A DNA stretch of 33,831 nucleotides, taken from the NCBI GenBank assembly GCA_014382535.1, contig JACNJN010000097.1, positions 1 to 33,831 of the forward strand, in the 5' to 3' direction. The notes under the pieces were generated by a model. It had not been told where the DNA came from. It ran no database searches and worked only from the letters and a program-made list of their open reading frames with translations. The DNA is from Candidatus Desulfolinea nitratireducens. GTDB taxonomy: Bacteria; Chloroflexota; Anaerolineae; Anaerolineales; Villigracilaceae. Positions 8,459-17,074 of this stretch are shown in pieces. Position 1 is the stretch's first letter; each line of letters opens with the position of its first letter. The translations under genes and the position numbers were made by a program.

Positions 8459-9279
8459 ACTTAAAATATCTCATCCCTCGCCTTGCCCGCCATTTTCTTC
8501 CCGAAAAGATCGTTCGCTTTCTTCTCTTGCGCGGCTGGATCATCCACCCAGGCATCGAGACCCAAAACCCAGAGGACGCCGCTGAACGGTATCGCCTTGA
8601 GCTGGAAGATGAAGGTGTATATCTAAAGGGGAAAACGATTTTGATCTTTGGATATGGCGGGCGCTTTGCTCTCGGTATATCCTTACTCCGATTGGGTGCA
8701 GCGCATGTGATTTTGAGCGATAAATTTGCCCCGCCCGATGACACATATAATTTGAGCTTGCTTCCATTAAATGAAAAATATCTCAAGGCCGGGCAGGGAC
8801 ATGTGACCCTGCGTCCAGAGTGGATAACACTCAACGAGAATGATATCCGCTCGGTCGCGAAGCGATCTGAAATTCCCCAGGTTGATATTGTTCTCAGTTC
8901 ATCGGTTTATGAGCATCTTGCTGAAGTGGATGAGATCACACAATCCCTTGCTGCGCTGACAAAGCCTGAGGGAATTCAGCTGCATTATGTCGACCTGCGA
9001 GATCATTTTTTCAAATATCCTTTTGAGATGCTCTGTTATTCAAAAAAAGTTTGGTATGGCTGGCTGAACCCATCCAGCAACCATAATCGTTTTCGAGTAT
9101 GGGACTATCGTAAAGTCTTCGAACGCTATTTTAATAATGTGAATCTTGTAGTGACCGAGCGCAATCAAACAGCATTTGAAGCTGCCCTCCCGCGTATTCT
9201 CCCTGAATTTCTCAGTGGGAATTTGAGCGAAGACAGTGTCACGATTATCAAAGTGATTGCTCGCCAGCCAAGGCAATGA
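8455..9279 (+). CDS. Class I SAM-dependent methyltransferase-like protein
   Basis: The 274-residue product has the Rossmann glycine loop ILIFGYGGRFALG near residue 64, an acidic strand end LSDKF that would bind the ribose of S-adenosylmethionine, and the motif VDIVLSSSVYEHL. The last matches the methyltransferase post-II pattern for methyltransferases recognised by a VxxxxVxEHL segment. The C-terminal part contains YDLR-like and CYSKKVWYG segments of unknown role. An open frame reaches a TTG at 8437, but the ATG at 8455 overlaps the preceding stop and was preferred. It sits in the middle of the glycan operon, so it probably methylates a sugar or lipid carrier intermediate. Fold assignment is moderately sure; substrate unknown. 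Confidence 0.75.
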   Translation: MNLKYLIPRLARHFLPEKIVRFLLLRGWIIHPGIETQNPEDAAERYRLELEDEGVYLKGKTILIFGYGGRFALGISLLRLGAAHVILSDKFAPPDDTYNLSLLPLNEKYLKAGQGHVTLRPEWITLNENDIRSVAKRSEIPQVDIVLSSSVYEHLAEVDEITQSLAALTKPEGIQLHYVDLRDHFFKYPFEMLCYSKKVWYGWLNPSSNHNRFRVWDYRKVFERYFNNVNLVVTERNQTAFEAALPRILPEFLSGNLSEDSVTIIKVIARQPRQ

Positions 9280-10898
9280 AAATGAAAACTTCAATCTTCT
9301 TCCAGAAATACGAAAAATGGACCCCGATTCTTTTGGCATTACTTTTTATACTGTTAACAGCCTCGGGGCTTGCAACCATGCACAATCCCGATGAATTGGT
9401 ACATCGCGTGGAACATGCGCTAGGAGGCTGGTGGGAATTTGATGAGACAAATTTCGACTATCCCTCGTTGCCAAAATATGTCATGTTCGGTGTGGGAAAA
9501 ATCGTTTACGCACTCGATTACGCAGATGATTTTAAAAACGTGGCTCGCTTTCTTTCCGTGCTTTTGGGTGCAGGGACGATTTATCTCGTTTATTTAATTG
9601 TTAGAAATATGGGGGGAGGGATTCTTGCGAGTTCTTTTGCCTCGCTTTTCCTGCTCTCAAATCATATTTTAGCGATCAATGCTCGCTTTGCCCATAACGA
9701 TCTTTACCTGACATTCTTTTTGACGTTGACGGTTTATTTTTTGGTTAAATATCAAAAAACGATGCTAAAAGGCTGGCTTTACGGAGCTTTTTTTTGCGTT
9801 GGTTTAGCGGCATCCAGCAAATATAATGGCGGTGTATTTCTTCTTGTTCCATTGCTTATTTATGTGTACAGCGAAGGGAAAAAGCTCTATCTAGAGAAGT
9901 TTCGCACACTTGAAACTTTATTTATTGCAATAACCTTATCCTTTCTAGGGTTTGCATTGGGGACCCCAAAAGCTCTTTTATGGATGTCCTATTATTTCAA
10001 GAGAGTTATCCCCGTACTTTCAAACCATGCTAGCTACGGGAAAACAGCTGAGAGTGTGACTGGTTTGTTTGGGCAATGGGGAATAATGAAAACCACGCTT
10101 GGTGCGCCAGCATACTACCTTTTCTTGTTGGCTTTTCTATATTTTGCAATCAAATTCTTTTTGAGTTTGAGACGATCTGAGGGTAAAGAAAATAAGAATC
10201 TGACACCCCTCATTCTCCTGGCCATCCTTGTTTTTGATTTACCAATCATGGTTTCCTATAATTATCAGGCTCGCTTCTTTATTCCCCTGATGCCCTTTTT
10301 CGCAGTTCTTGCCGCACTTTTTATCGATGACTTGCAAGCCCATATTCAAAAGAGCAATTATAGTAAATATCATATTCTTCTACCCCTTGCATTAGGGCTA
10401 ATGATCTTTTTCTCTTTCCTGCGTGTGCTCAGTGTGAGATTATTGATTGAAAATGACCCTAGAAATGTAGCGAGTGAGTTTATCGCTACGCTCCCCTCTG
10501 GAACAAAACTTGAATACACAATGTATCCGCCAGAAATCCCAGCGAATCATTTTGAAGATGAATACTCATACCCGATTTTTTTTACGAAATTTGAGGGCCA
10601 GGAAGTTCCCGAAGTGGGATGGGGAAAGCCCTATAAAAAGTTTAACGAGGGAGAAGAGGGATTACTTAACCGGGATACGGATTATTTTGTTGTGGATAGC
10701 TTCACGTACGCAAGATGCGAGAATGAAGCCATTTATCAGACCAATCCGGTTGAGTGTGATTTTTTTGAAAAACTTTTGGCTGGCGAGACATCTTATCAAT
10801 TGATCGGAGATTTCAGTTATACACTCCCCAAGCTCCTGCCGCAAATATCGATTAGTTTTGTCAATCCGGAAATTCAAGTTTTCCAGCGAAGCGAGTAA
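9276..10898 (+). CDS. GT39/ArnT-like membrane glycosyltransferase
   Basis: This 540-residue GT-C enzyme starts with a first transmembrane helix followed by the extracytoplasmic loop HNPDELVHRVEHAL. There the Asp-Glu pair is the catalytic acidic motif of PMT/ArnT enzymes. FDYPSLPKYV and NARFAHNDLYLTFF follow; the latter is the second conserved loop with an acidic residue after helix 3 or 4. About 11 helices and a C-terminal soluble domain follow. Such enzymes transfer a sugar from a polyprenyl-phosphate donor to a protein or lipid acceptor on the outer face of the membrane. The ATG overlaps the methyltransferase stop (ATGA). It closes the tightly packed glycan operon; radC follows after only 3 bases. 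Confidence 0.85.
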   Translation: MKMKTSIFFQKYEKWTPILLALLFILLTASGLATMHNPDELVHRVEHALGGWWEFDETNFDYPSLPKYVMFGVGKIVYALDYADDFKNVARFLSVLLGAGTIYLVYLIVRNMGGGILASSFASLFLLSNHILAINARFAHNDLYLTFFLTLTVYFLVKYQKTMLKGWLYGAFFCVGLAASSKYNGGVFLLVPLLIYVYSEGKKLYLEKFRTLETLFIAITLSFLGFALGTPKALLWMSYYFKRVIPVLSNHASYGKTAESVTGLFGQWGIMKTTLGAPAYYLFLLAFLYFAIKFFLSLRRSEGKENKNLTPLILLAILVFDLPIMVSYNYQARFFIPLMPFFAVLAALFIDDLQAHIQKSNYSKYHILLPLALGLMIFFSFLRVLSVRLLIENDPRNVASEFIATLPSGTKLEYTMYPPEIPANHFEDEYSYPIFFTKFEGQEVPEVGWGKPYKKFNEGEEGLLNRDTDYFVVDSFTYARCENEAIYQTNPVECDFFEKLLAGETSYQLIGDFSYTLPKLLPQISISFVNPEIQVFQRSE

Positions 10899-10901
10899 TT
10901 A

Positions 10902-11603
10902 ATGCCTGATAGAACTCCCCTTTCCTATCGGATTGCAGACCTCCCTGCTGATGATCGCCCACGCGAGCGGCTTGCCAAGCTGGGGCCGCAGGCTCTCAAC
11001 ACAGCGGAATTGATCGCCATCCTGTTGCGCGTTGGAGTGCGGGGAGAGAGTGCTGTGCAGGTGGGTCAGCGTTTATTGCAGGAACTGGATGGTTTGAGCG
11101 GATTGCATCGCGCGCCCTTTGACGAACTCTGTGCCCAGCACGGGATCGGTGAAGCCAAAGCTGCCCAGATCAAAGCTGCGATAGAGTTGGGGCGGCGGCT
11201 GACTTTGGAAGCCCCCGAGGAACGTCCTACAATTAATAGCCCGGCGGATGCGGCGGCATTGATTCAATATGAGATGAGCGCGCTGGAAAAAGAAGAGATG
11301 CGTGTGATCTTGCTCGATACGCGTAATCATGTTTTGGATATTGTCACTGTAGCACATGGATCGCTGAATTCTGCCCAGATGCGAGTCGGTGAGATTTTCA
11401 CCCCCGCTGTGAGGCGGAACGCCGCCGCGCTGATTGCTGCTCATAATCATCCCAGCGGGGATTCCACGCCCAGCCCTGATGATGTAGCAATCACCCGCGC
11501 CATGATCGAAGCCGGAAAATTACTTGATATCGAAGTTCTTGACCATCTTGTAATTGGGTTGGGGAATTATGTCTCCCTAAAAGAGAAGAAGATGGGCTTT
11601 TAA
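10902..11603 (+). CDS. radC: RadC family JAB/JAMM protein
   Basis: This is a full-length RadC at 233 residues. The N-terminal part carries the helix-hairpin-helix segment [20 protein letters not shown] at about residues 80-99. The C-terminal MPN domain has the JAMM metal motif [14 protein letters not shown] with His181, His183 and the following Asp, and an upstream Glu in SALEKEEMR. The name comes from an early link to DNA repair; the biochemical role remains unsettled and a metal-dependent hydrolase activity is expected. It begins 3 bases after the GT39 stop with no strong Shine-Dalgarno, so it may be co-translated with the glycan operon, an unusual partner. Its base use looks GC-richer than the upstream genes, which suggests the glycan operon was inserted next to an older housekeeping gene. 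Confidence 0.93.
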   Translation: MPDRTPLSYRIADLPADDRPRERLAKLGPQALNTAELIAILLRVGVRGESAVQVGQRLLQELDGLSGLHRAPFDELCAQHGIGEAKAAQIKAAIELGRRLTLEAPEERPTINSPADAAALIQYEMSALEKEEMRVILLDTRNHVLDIVTVAHGSLNSAQMRVGEIFTPAVRRNAAALIAAHNHPSGDSTPSPDDVAITRAMIEAGKLLDIEVLDHLVIGLGNYVSLKEKKMGF

Positions 11604-11619
11604 TGAAAAAACCGGGGGG

Positions 11620-11901
11620 CTAAAACCAGCGAACTTTGAAATTTTTAAATTCACCGTGAAATTCTCCCCACTCAACCTCACATTCTTTTACATTTGAAAC
11701 GGTTGGGCCAGCTTTTACCTTCTCCAGGAATCGTTCAAGGTTTTCTTGTGTTCCCTCAGCGTGAGTTTCAACTTGATCACGGCCCACATTTCGTACCCAA
11801 CCTGTCAGGTTGAATAAATTTGCATTTTGAGCGACAAAGGCGCGAAATCCGACGCCTTGCACTCGCCCACGCACGCGGATATGCAGGCTGGCCTTCGGCA
11901 T
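11620..11901 (-). CDS. acyP: Acylphosphatase
   Basis: The protein of about 93 residues is a complete acylphosphatase. The signature GRVQGVGFR holds the catalytic arginine and the phosphate-binding loop, and GWVRNVGRDQVE holds the catalytic asparagine. It hydrolyses the carboxyl-phosphate bond of small acyl phosphates in the cytoplasm. Two in-frame ATG codons are possible. The one at 11901 is preceded by GGAG at a 6-base distance and gives the normal family length, so it is chosen here. The upstream ATG at 11913 would add four residues (MEKK) and has only a purine-rich AGAGAG leader. It is convergent with radC, separated by 16 bases, and lies downstream of the HEAT-repeat gene on the same strand. 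Confidence 0.92.
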   Translation of the reverse strand: MPKASLHIRVRGRVQGVGFRAFVAQNANLFNLTGWVRNVGRDQVETHAEGTQENLERFLEKVKAGPTVSNVKECEVEWGEFHGEFKNFKVRWF

Positions 11902-11946
11902 CTTTTTCTCCATTAATCTCTCTCTTTCCCACCAGAGGTTCTCCTC

Positions 11947-12924
11947 TTAAATATCCAGGATATCATCATCAGCATTGAAGCTAAGAATATCAAATCCTTG
12001 CGTGTCTTCTGTGAAATCGAGGTTGGCGAGAGCCTCTTCAAGATATTCGATCTGCTCCTCTTCCTCATCTTCGTATCGATCAAAGAGACTGAGAAGGAAC
12101 TCCCGCACATCCTCACCACCGATTTGTGAGAGAGACCAGATCAAAGCCTGGAAAACATCATCATCTTCCTCTTCTGCGAGATTTTTAAGCAGCAAAGGAC
12201 GGGCGGAGGCAAGGGCTATTTCACCCGCCGCTTTTGTGGCAGCGAGGCGTATGATCTCATTGTCGTCGACCAGGCCTTCGAGGATATTCTCTTCCCAGAT
12301 CAGGTCGCAGGAACGCCCCATGGCGAAGACTGCGCTTGCTTTCCACATCGGTGCTTCGCGTTCCCAGGCATCTTTGATCAGCGCGGGGATCTCTTCATGG
12401 GATGAATATCCCAACGATTCGAGGGCACGCTGTCTGAGCTCGGTTTTCTCTCCGCTACGGGAAATCTGGAGAAGCACGTTTTCTATTTCTTTCAGGCTTT
12501 CTTTGAAAATTTCATCCAACTCGCCACGCAAGACGTAGGCTCCCAATGCGGTGATCGCCTCTGCGCGCGGAGCGGTTTCCGGGTCGTTTTTGGTGATTTC
12601 TAAAAAGATGGGAACCAGATCCTCGCTTTCGCAATCACTTAATAAGCGGATCGCGGTCGTGCGGATGATGACATCTTCGTCTTTGAGCAAAGCCATCGCC
12701 AACATGTCATAGCAAAGCAAAACATCTCTGTTTAGTTCTTTTCTTAAACTAGCCAGGAGCAATTGCTTGCGAGAGAGTGTGATTTGCGGCCAGGCATCCA
12801 GCAGGGTTTTTAATTGTCCCGGATCGATATCGGAGAATTGAAAGAGAATATCCCGTGAAAACTCCTGGTTTTCATCTGTTAGTAAATCTACTGCATCCTG
12901 AAAGGAAGGTTCTGGAGAAGTCAT
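11947..12924 (-). CDS. HEAT-repeat scaffold protein
   Basis: This 325-residue acidic protein is made almost entirely of helical pairs of the HEAT/PBS-lyase type. Repeats are visible as D-x-I-R-x-x-A units, for example DVIIRTTAIRLLSD, PRAEAITALGAYV, LRQRALESLGYSS, MWKASAVFAMGRS, IRLAATKAAGEIA and VFQALIWSLSQIG, spaced about 35-40 residues apart. The C-terminus is strongly acidic (DEEEEQIEYLEE and ADDDILDI). There is no signal peptide or membrane segment, so it should be cytoplasmic. Such repeats bind other proteins; no catalytic residues are seen and no partner can be named. It ends 45 bases before the chosen acylphosphatase start, and lies downstream of rseP on the same strand. Confidence 0.82.
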   Translation of the reverse strand: MTSPEPSFQDAVDLLTDENQEFSRDILFQFSDIDPGQLKTLLDAWPQITLSRKQLLLASLRKELNRDVLLCYDMLAMALLKDEDVIIRTTAIRLLSDCESEDLVPIFLEITKNDPETAPRAEAITALGAYVLRGELDEIFKESLKEIENVLLQISRSGEKTELRQRALESLGYSSHEEIPALIKDAWEREAPMWKASAVFAMGRSCDLIWEENILEGLVDDNEIIRLAATKAAGEIALASARPLLLKNLAEEEDDDVFQALIWSLSQIGGEDVREFLLSLFDRYEDEEEEQIEYLEEALANLDFTEDTQGFDILSFNADDDILDI

Positions 12925-12956
12925 TTTTGTACCCTAATAATTGTCTCAACCCAATT

Positions 12957-14072
12957 TTAAGGGATTGCTGTGAAATTTGCAGGATTTATAAAATCCATCA
13001 CATTGATATAGAGCATAAAGCCAAGGAGGAGCATCATCCCAACCCCGTGGATGATATTTTCAAACTCGGCAGGGACACGCTTTCTGAAGAATAGCTCGGG
13101 GATGAGGAAGAAAATCCGGCCGCCATCGAGTGCCGGAAAAGGGAGCAGATTAAAGACGCCTAACGTGATCGTCAGGGTGGCGATCAGATTCAAAGTAAAA
13201 AAAGTTGGCGGTGTTGCGGGGGAAGGTGTTGCAGCAGCAGGTTCCTCTGTGCGGCTTTCTATGTCTGCGTCGACCGTTTGCTGGAAGATATTGTAGATGC
13301 CTTTGAAGCCAATAAAACGGCCCTCTTCAGGGCTGATACTGCCACGTATGATTTTTGCAGGAAAAACCAGGATCTCTCTGGCGTAGAAAAGCGTTGTTTC
13401 AGCGCTAAAACTGAGTGTTGTAAGCAGGGATGGTGATTCGTTGTAGGCATATCCCGGTACGAATCCCAAAGCTCCCTCTTCTGCAGCACGACTGCTGGAA
13501 GGTATAGCCATCGTTTCGATGATCTCTTCACCACGTTGGATGGTGAAATTGATGGGCTGATCGAGGTTATCGAAGATCAGGGTGCGCAGCTGGGGTTCAC
13601 CGTTAATCGTTTCTCCGTCAATCTCCAGGATAACATCGTCCATGAGGAAGCCAGCCTGGTCAGCGGGCGATCCAGGGGTAACTTCAAAGATTTGAACGAC
13701 CTCAAAGTTGGGAACTCCAATTTGAGAGAAGAGGATGCTGTAGACGATGAACCCCGTCAACAAATTCATTGTTGAACCCGCGAGAAGAACGGCCAGTCGC
13801 ACCCATGGGTTGGCTGCTGCAAGACCACCTTTTATTTCAGGATTATTTTCACCTTTGAAGCGATTAAAGCCACCAAAGGGTAACCAATTGAAAGTGAATT
13901 CGGTTTCTTTCCAGCGGAAAAGGGAAATCATTTTTGGCGGAAGACCAATCCCAAATTCTTCGATTTCAACTTTAAAAAAACGGCCAACAAAGAAGTGACC
14001 AAATTCGTGCACAAGAATTACGATGCCAAAGACAACAATAAAAATCACACCGGCAAGTAGGTTTGTATTCAT
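12957..14072 (-). CDS. rseP: RseP-like site-2 zinc metalloprotease (M50)
   Basis: This 371-residue intramembrane protease has HExxH in the first transmembrane helix (VHEFGH, His22, Glu23, His26) and a central PDZ domain with VTPGSPADQAGFLMDDVILEIDG. The second metal-site motif is FPALDGGRIFF near the C-terminus, followed by a final helix with MMLLLGFMLYINVMDF. The frame runs further upstream, but the ATG at 14072 with a purine-rich AGAGAG leader gives the normal N-terminus and is preferred over 14111. It cleaves membrane-bound substrates such as anti-sigma factors. In many bacteria rseP lies beside dxr of the non-mevalonate isoprenoid pathway. Here its upstream neighbour is a mevalonate-type decarboxylase, which fits an organism that makes isoprenoids from mevalonate. 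Confidence 0.93.
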   Translation of the reverse strand: MNTNLLAGVIFIVVFGIVILVHEFGHFFVGRFFKVEIEEFGIGLPPKMISLFRWKETEFTFNWLPFGGFNRFKGENNPEIKGGLAAANPWVRLAVLLAGSTMNLLTGFIVYSILFSQIGVPNFEVVQIFEVTPGSPADQAGFLMDDVILEIDGETINGEPQLRTLIFDNLDQPINFTIQRGEEIIETMAIPSSSRAAEEGALGFVPGYAYNESPSLLTTLSFSAETTLFYAREILVFPAKIIRGSISPEEGRFIGFKGIYNIFQQTVDADIESRTEEPAAATPSPATPPTFFTLNLIATLTITLGVFNLLPFPALDGGRIFFLIPELFFRKRVPAEFENIIHGVGMMLLLGFMLYINVMDFINPANFTAIP

Positions 14073-14156
14073 TAAAAACTCTCTTTTAGATAGATATAAA
14101 ATGTGGAACAATCTCTCGATTATATCCTGTTTTGTTTTGGGAAAATGAAAGACAGA

Positions 14157-15128
14157 TTAGCTCTCAACCAGCCGCGTTGGCCCGCCAACAGTGGCTGTGA
14201 GGACATTATCAACGCCTTCAATATTTGCCAATTTATCTTTTACTTCCCTCATTTTTTTTGTCGGGGTGATGACGTGGACATTCGGCCCCGCATCAATCGT
14301 ATAGAAGACGGGAAGACCCTCTGCCCGCCAATCACGGACGGATTGCATCACCCGAAGAGTGGACGGCTGCCAATAAAATAGTGCGGGATTTGAGGTCATC
14401 ATGACCGCATGCATCATATCTGAGTCTAATTCGCAGATCGAAGCAAAGGTGTCAAAATCGCGTTCCAAAATGGCGCGGCGACAGATATCGATGCGACGGG
14501 GCACATCGGCTACGCGCCCGCCTTGTAAAGGGCTGGTAGCTGCGAGGGCATGTCCCTGTGTGGAGCCGATGGCTTTATGCCCGCTGCTGATCACGGCGAT
14601 GCAGTCGGCTAAATCCCAATGCTCGGGGGGCGCGATGGAGAAGGCATAAGAATCTTGATCACTTTCACCTGACTGCCACTCTGTGAATCCGCCAGGGATC
14701 GAACGGCAAGCCGATCCTGAACCATGCCTGGCCAAACGAGAGAGGGCTGCCTCATCAAGACTGAGCCCCGCTGCTTTGGATGATGCAAGCGCCAGGGCGG
14801 CAAATGCTGCGGCAGAAGAGGCGATCCCTGCACCGGTGGGGAAGGTGTTTTCGCTGATCACTTGAGCGTGAAGAGAAATACCAGCTACTTCACGGACTTC
14901 GTCAAGGATTTGGCTGACACGCTGCAAGCCTGCCCCCTGAAGAGTTTTTTCATTAAGGATCAGGCTGTCCTGTTCCAGATCTGCGCGAAAAGTTACCTGC
15001 GTTCTGGCGGAGAGCCCGTCCAGATTCATTGAAAATGAGCCGTTGACAGGGATGCGCAAATCCTGATCCCGGTTGCCCCAGTATTTGATAAAGGCGATGT
15101 TAGGATGTGCAATAGCGATAGCTTTCAT
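14157..15128 (-). CDS. mvaD: Diphosphomevalonate or phosphomevalonate decarboxylase (GHMP family)
   Basis: This 323-residue GHMP-superfamily enzyme starts MKAIAIAHPNIAFIKYWGNRD, the classic mevalonate diphosphate decarboxylase opening with its conserved Lys. It carries the phosphate-binding loop FPTGAGIASSAAAFAALA, then GSGSACRSIPGGFTEW with the Ser and Arg that contact substrate, and YTIDAGPNVHV whose Asp is the catalytic residue. It decarboxylates a phosphorylated mevalonate with ATP to give an isopentenyl product. A homologue from the Chloroflexota member Roseiflexus was shown to prefer mevalonate monophosphate, so the monophosphate is a serious alternative. The start at 15128 matches the family; the open frame continues to 15197, but nothing supports those codons. 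No good Shine-Dalgarno is present. It is divergent from the aldo/keto reductase. Confidence 0.88.
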   Translation of the reverse strand: MKAIAIAHPNIAFIKYWGNRDQDLRIPVNGSFSMNLDGLSARTQVTFRADLEQDSLILNEKTLQGAGLQRVSQILDEVREVAGISLHAQVISENTFPTGAGIASSAAAFAALALASSKAAGLSLDEAALSRLARHGSGSACRSIPGGFTEWQSGESDQDSYAFSIAPPEHWDLADCIAVISSGHKAIGSTQGHALAATSPLQGGRVADVPRRIDICRRAILERDFDTFASICELDSDMMHAVMMTSNPALFYWQPSTLRVMQSVRDWRAEGLPVFYTIDAGPNVHVITPTKKMREVKDKLANIEGVDNVLTATVGGPTRLVES

Positions 15129-15164
15129 GGGTGGGAGTTTACCATGAAGCTCTAGCAAATCTAA

Positions 15165-15194
15165 TTGGTTTCGAGATTTTATAAGTGATAGAAT
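15165..15194 (+). promoter_or_regulatory. Probable promoter of the aldo/keto reductase gene
   Basis: A -35-like TTGGTT at 15165-15170 and a -10-like TAGAAT at 15189-15194 are separated by 18 bases and lie 33 bases before the start codon at 15228. Both hexamers match sigma-70 consensus at four or five positions. The site lies in the divergent gap shared with the mevalonate decarboxylase gene. Confidence 0.45.
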
Positions 15195-15227
15195 CACCCT
15201 GCATATTCAATGTCAAAAGGAGATCTT

Positions 15228-16199
15228 ATGAATAATCGACGATTTGGCAAAAAGGATTGGCAAGTCAGCGAGATCGGATATGGCATGTGGGGCATGGCAG
15301 GCTGGACAGGATCAGACGATGAAGAATCCCTGGCATCCTTGCAGAAAGCTGTTGACCTGGGATGCAATTTCTTTGATACGGCCTGGGGATATGGCGAAGG
15401 GCATAGTGAGGAATTGCTGGGAAAACTGGTTCGCAGCAATCCGGACAAGAAGATATATACTGCAACAAAAATCCCGCCAAAGAATTTTGTCTGGCCCAGT
15501 CGTCGCGAATTTTCCCTGGATGATTGTTTCCCCCCGGATCATATTGAAGAATACGTCCACAAAAGTTTAAAAAATGCCGGGTTGGAGAAATTCGACCTGA
15601 TGCAATTCCATGTCTGGGAAGATCATTTTGTCGAAGACGACCGTTGGGCAAAGAAAATGGATGAATTACGCTCGCAGGGTTTGATCGATGCCGTTGGAAT
15701 CAGTATCAACCGTTGGGAGCCAGGGAATGGGGTCAAAACTGTGCGCAGCGGGTTGATCGAAGCGGTCCAGGTTATCTATAATATTTTTGACCAGAACCCC
15801 GAAGATGAACTTTTTCCAGCCTGCGCCGAGATGGATGTAGCTGTCATCGCCCGCGTTCCCTTTGATGAAGGCACGCTGACCGGCAACCTGACCTTGGATA
15901 GCAGATGGCCTGAGGAAGATTGGCGCAGCACATATTTTGTACCAGAAAATCTAAAAAGCAGCGTGGAACACGGGGAAGCATTGCGTCCGCTGTTGTCTGA
16001 AGAAATGACTATGCCAGAAATGGCCCTGCGTTTTATCTTGAATGAGGATAGCGTCAGCACAATTATCCCCGGAATGCGGAAATTGAATCACGTGGAAGCC
16101 AATATCGCCACCAGTGATACCGGGCCATTGTCTGATGAGTTGCATGCAAAGCTGCGCTCACATCGTTGGGATAGAACCCCGACTGAATGGTCCCAGTAG
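15228..16199 (+). CDS. Aldo/keto reductase
   Basis: This 323-residue (beta-alpha)8 NADPH-dependent oxidoreductase has the full AKR tetrad visible: Asp in NFFDTAWGYG, Tyr in the same segment, Lys in TATKIPPK, and His in LMQFHVWED. The C-terminal IIPGMRKLNHVEANI segment is the nucleotide-binding region. The start at 15228 was chosen because AAGGAG at 15217-15222 sits 5 bases before it; an in-frame ATG at 15210 would place that binding site inside the gene. It reduces aldehydes or ketones, substrate unknown. It seems to be a single-gene unit with its own promoter upstream and a strong hairpin terminator downstream. A different aldo/keto reductase is found at 27466-28449; the two are only distantly alike. 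Confidence 0.9.
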   Translation: MNNRRFGKKDWQVSEIGYGMWGMAGWTGSDDEESLASLQKAVDLGCNFFDTAWGYGEGHSEELLGKLVRSNPDKKIYTATKIPPKNFVWPSRREFSLDDCFPPDHIEEYVHKSLKNAGLEKFDLMQFHVWEDHFVEDDRWAKKMDELRSQGLIDAVGISINRWEPGNGVKTVRSGLIEAVQVIYNIFDQNPEDELFPACAEMDVAVIARVPFDEGTLTGNLTLDSRWPEEDWRSTYFVPENLKSSVEHGEALRPLLSEEMTMPEMALRFILNEDSVSTIIPGMRKLNHVEANIATSDTGPLSDELHAKLRSHRWDRTPTEWSQ

Positions 16200-16277
16200 T
16201 TTTAAATATCTGGATCGCTGCAATAGAGATGTGAAACCAATCCAGGGTATTGGCAAAACATCTTCACACAGGAATCG

Positions 16278-16303
16278 AAAACAGGCCAATTTTGGCCTGT
16301 TTT
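16278..16303. terminator. Rho-independent terminator, probably bidirectional
   Basis: A perfect 11-bp stem (16278-16288 with 16293-16303, arm AAAACAGGCCA) closes a 4-base loop. The A-run on one side and T-run on the other form the ends of the stem, so it can work for transcripts from either strand. It lies between the convergent aldo/keto reductase and lipoprotein genes. Confidence 0.75.
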
Positions 16304-16419
16304 GCAGTTAAGCAGTCACTCATCTTGCAGTGACGGTCAGGGGGCGTGGCCGCTATTAATTATTTAATTAATGCGCTATTTGGGGAGTGCATTGGCTATA
16401 GCTTTCATGTGAAAAATAG

Positions 16420-17043
16420 CTACCACTGGCGGTTAAGTTGATCGGTAGCCTCCACGACTAATTTGGTCAGTGTCTCTTGCAGGGCATCCAGATCATTGGA
16501 GGGCATCCCGGCTGCGACAATCATGGTCGCGTGTCCGCTGGCGGAAACCCCCTGCCCGGTAACCGTGATACTCGAAGCCGCCAAACCAAGCTGAAAGCCC
16601 TCTTCGTAAACTTGCCACGTAGCTCCCGGAACGATCCCGAAAGTTGTTTCGAAGATAGCTTGTGCATCTTCTGAGGTGGTTGGCTGCCCGCCTCCAATCA
16701 ACAGGCGGTATTTCCCACCGGCATCGTAATTGCAACTGCCCAGTTGATCCTGGGTAACAAGGGTAAATTCGGCACCAACGATGGTATTGAATTGGGCCAG
16801 GTCAAAGAGGCTGCAATCCATGATCGCAGGAGAATCTGCGGCAGGGATGGCAATATCTGCATCTGCGGGGGGAGGCGCATCTGAAACGGGAGCAGGTTCC
16901 TCATCCGGGGGCGCTTCGACAGGCAGCGGGGTAGCTGGCGGGATATCCTCCTCTCCCATCACCGAAGGTAAAGTGATAAGGCTGCAGGCCAGAGATAATG
17001 TCAAGAGAGGTGTGATTACCAGAAAGTATTTTCCTTTGTTCAT
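16420..17043 (-). CDS. Predicted lipoprotein of unknown function
   Basis: The 207-residue product has a lipoprotein signal peptide: basic MNKGK, hydrophobic YFLVITPLLTLSL, then a lipobox with LAC and Cys20 as the lipidation site. A low-complexity linker rich in Pro, Ala, Glu and Asp follows (about residues 31-72). A globular domain of about 130 residues with two Cys (CSLFD and GSCNYD) completes it. These could form a disulfide outside the cell. The domain is not recognised. An excellent ribosome binding site AAAGGAG precedes the ATG. It should be anchored to the outer face of the cytoplasmic membrane. The next features upstream on the same strand are a truncated PadR regulator and a membrane remnant; no operon link is evident. 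Confidence 0.82.
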   Translation of the reverse strand: MNKGKYFLVITPLLTLSLACSLITLPSVMGEEDIPPATPLPVEAPPDEEPAPVSDAPPPADADIAIPAADSPAIMDCSLFDLAQFNTIVGAEFTLVTQDQLGSCNYDAGGKYRLLIGGGQPTTSEDAQAIFETTFGIVPGATWQVYEEGFQLGLAASSITVTGQGVSASGHATMIVAAGMPSNDLDALQETLTKLVVEATDQLNRQW

Positions 17044-17074
17044 AGCTGGCTCCTTTAGTTTGATATAACTCAGA

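Noticed and set aside
8292-8834. Minus-strand 180-codon frame across the membrane protein/methyltransferase junction
   Set aside because: Low-complexity Arg/Ser-rich shadow with no binding site; the plus-strand genes are well supported.
16310-16419. Short symmetrical bits such as ATTAATTATTTAATTAAT between convergent genes
   Set aside because: AT-only near-palindromes of this size are common by chance, and no promoter or gene uses them.
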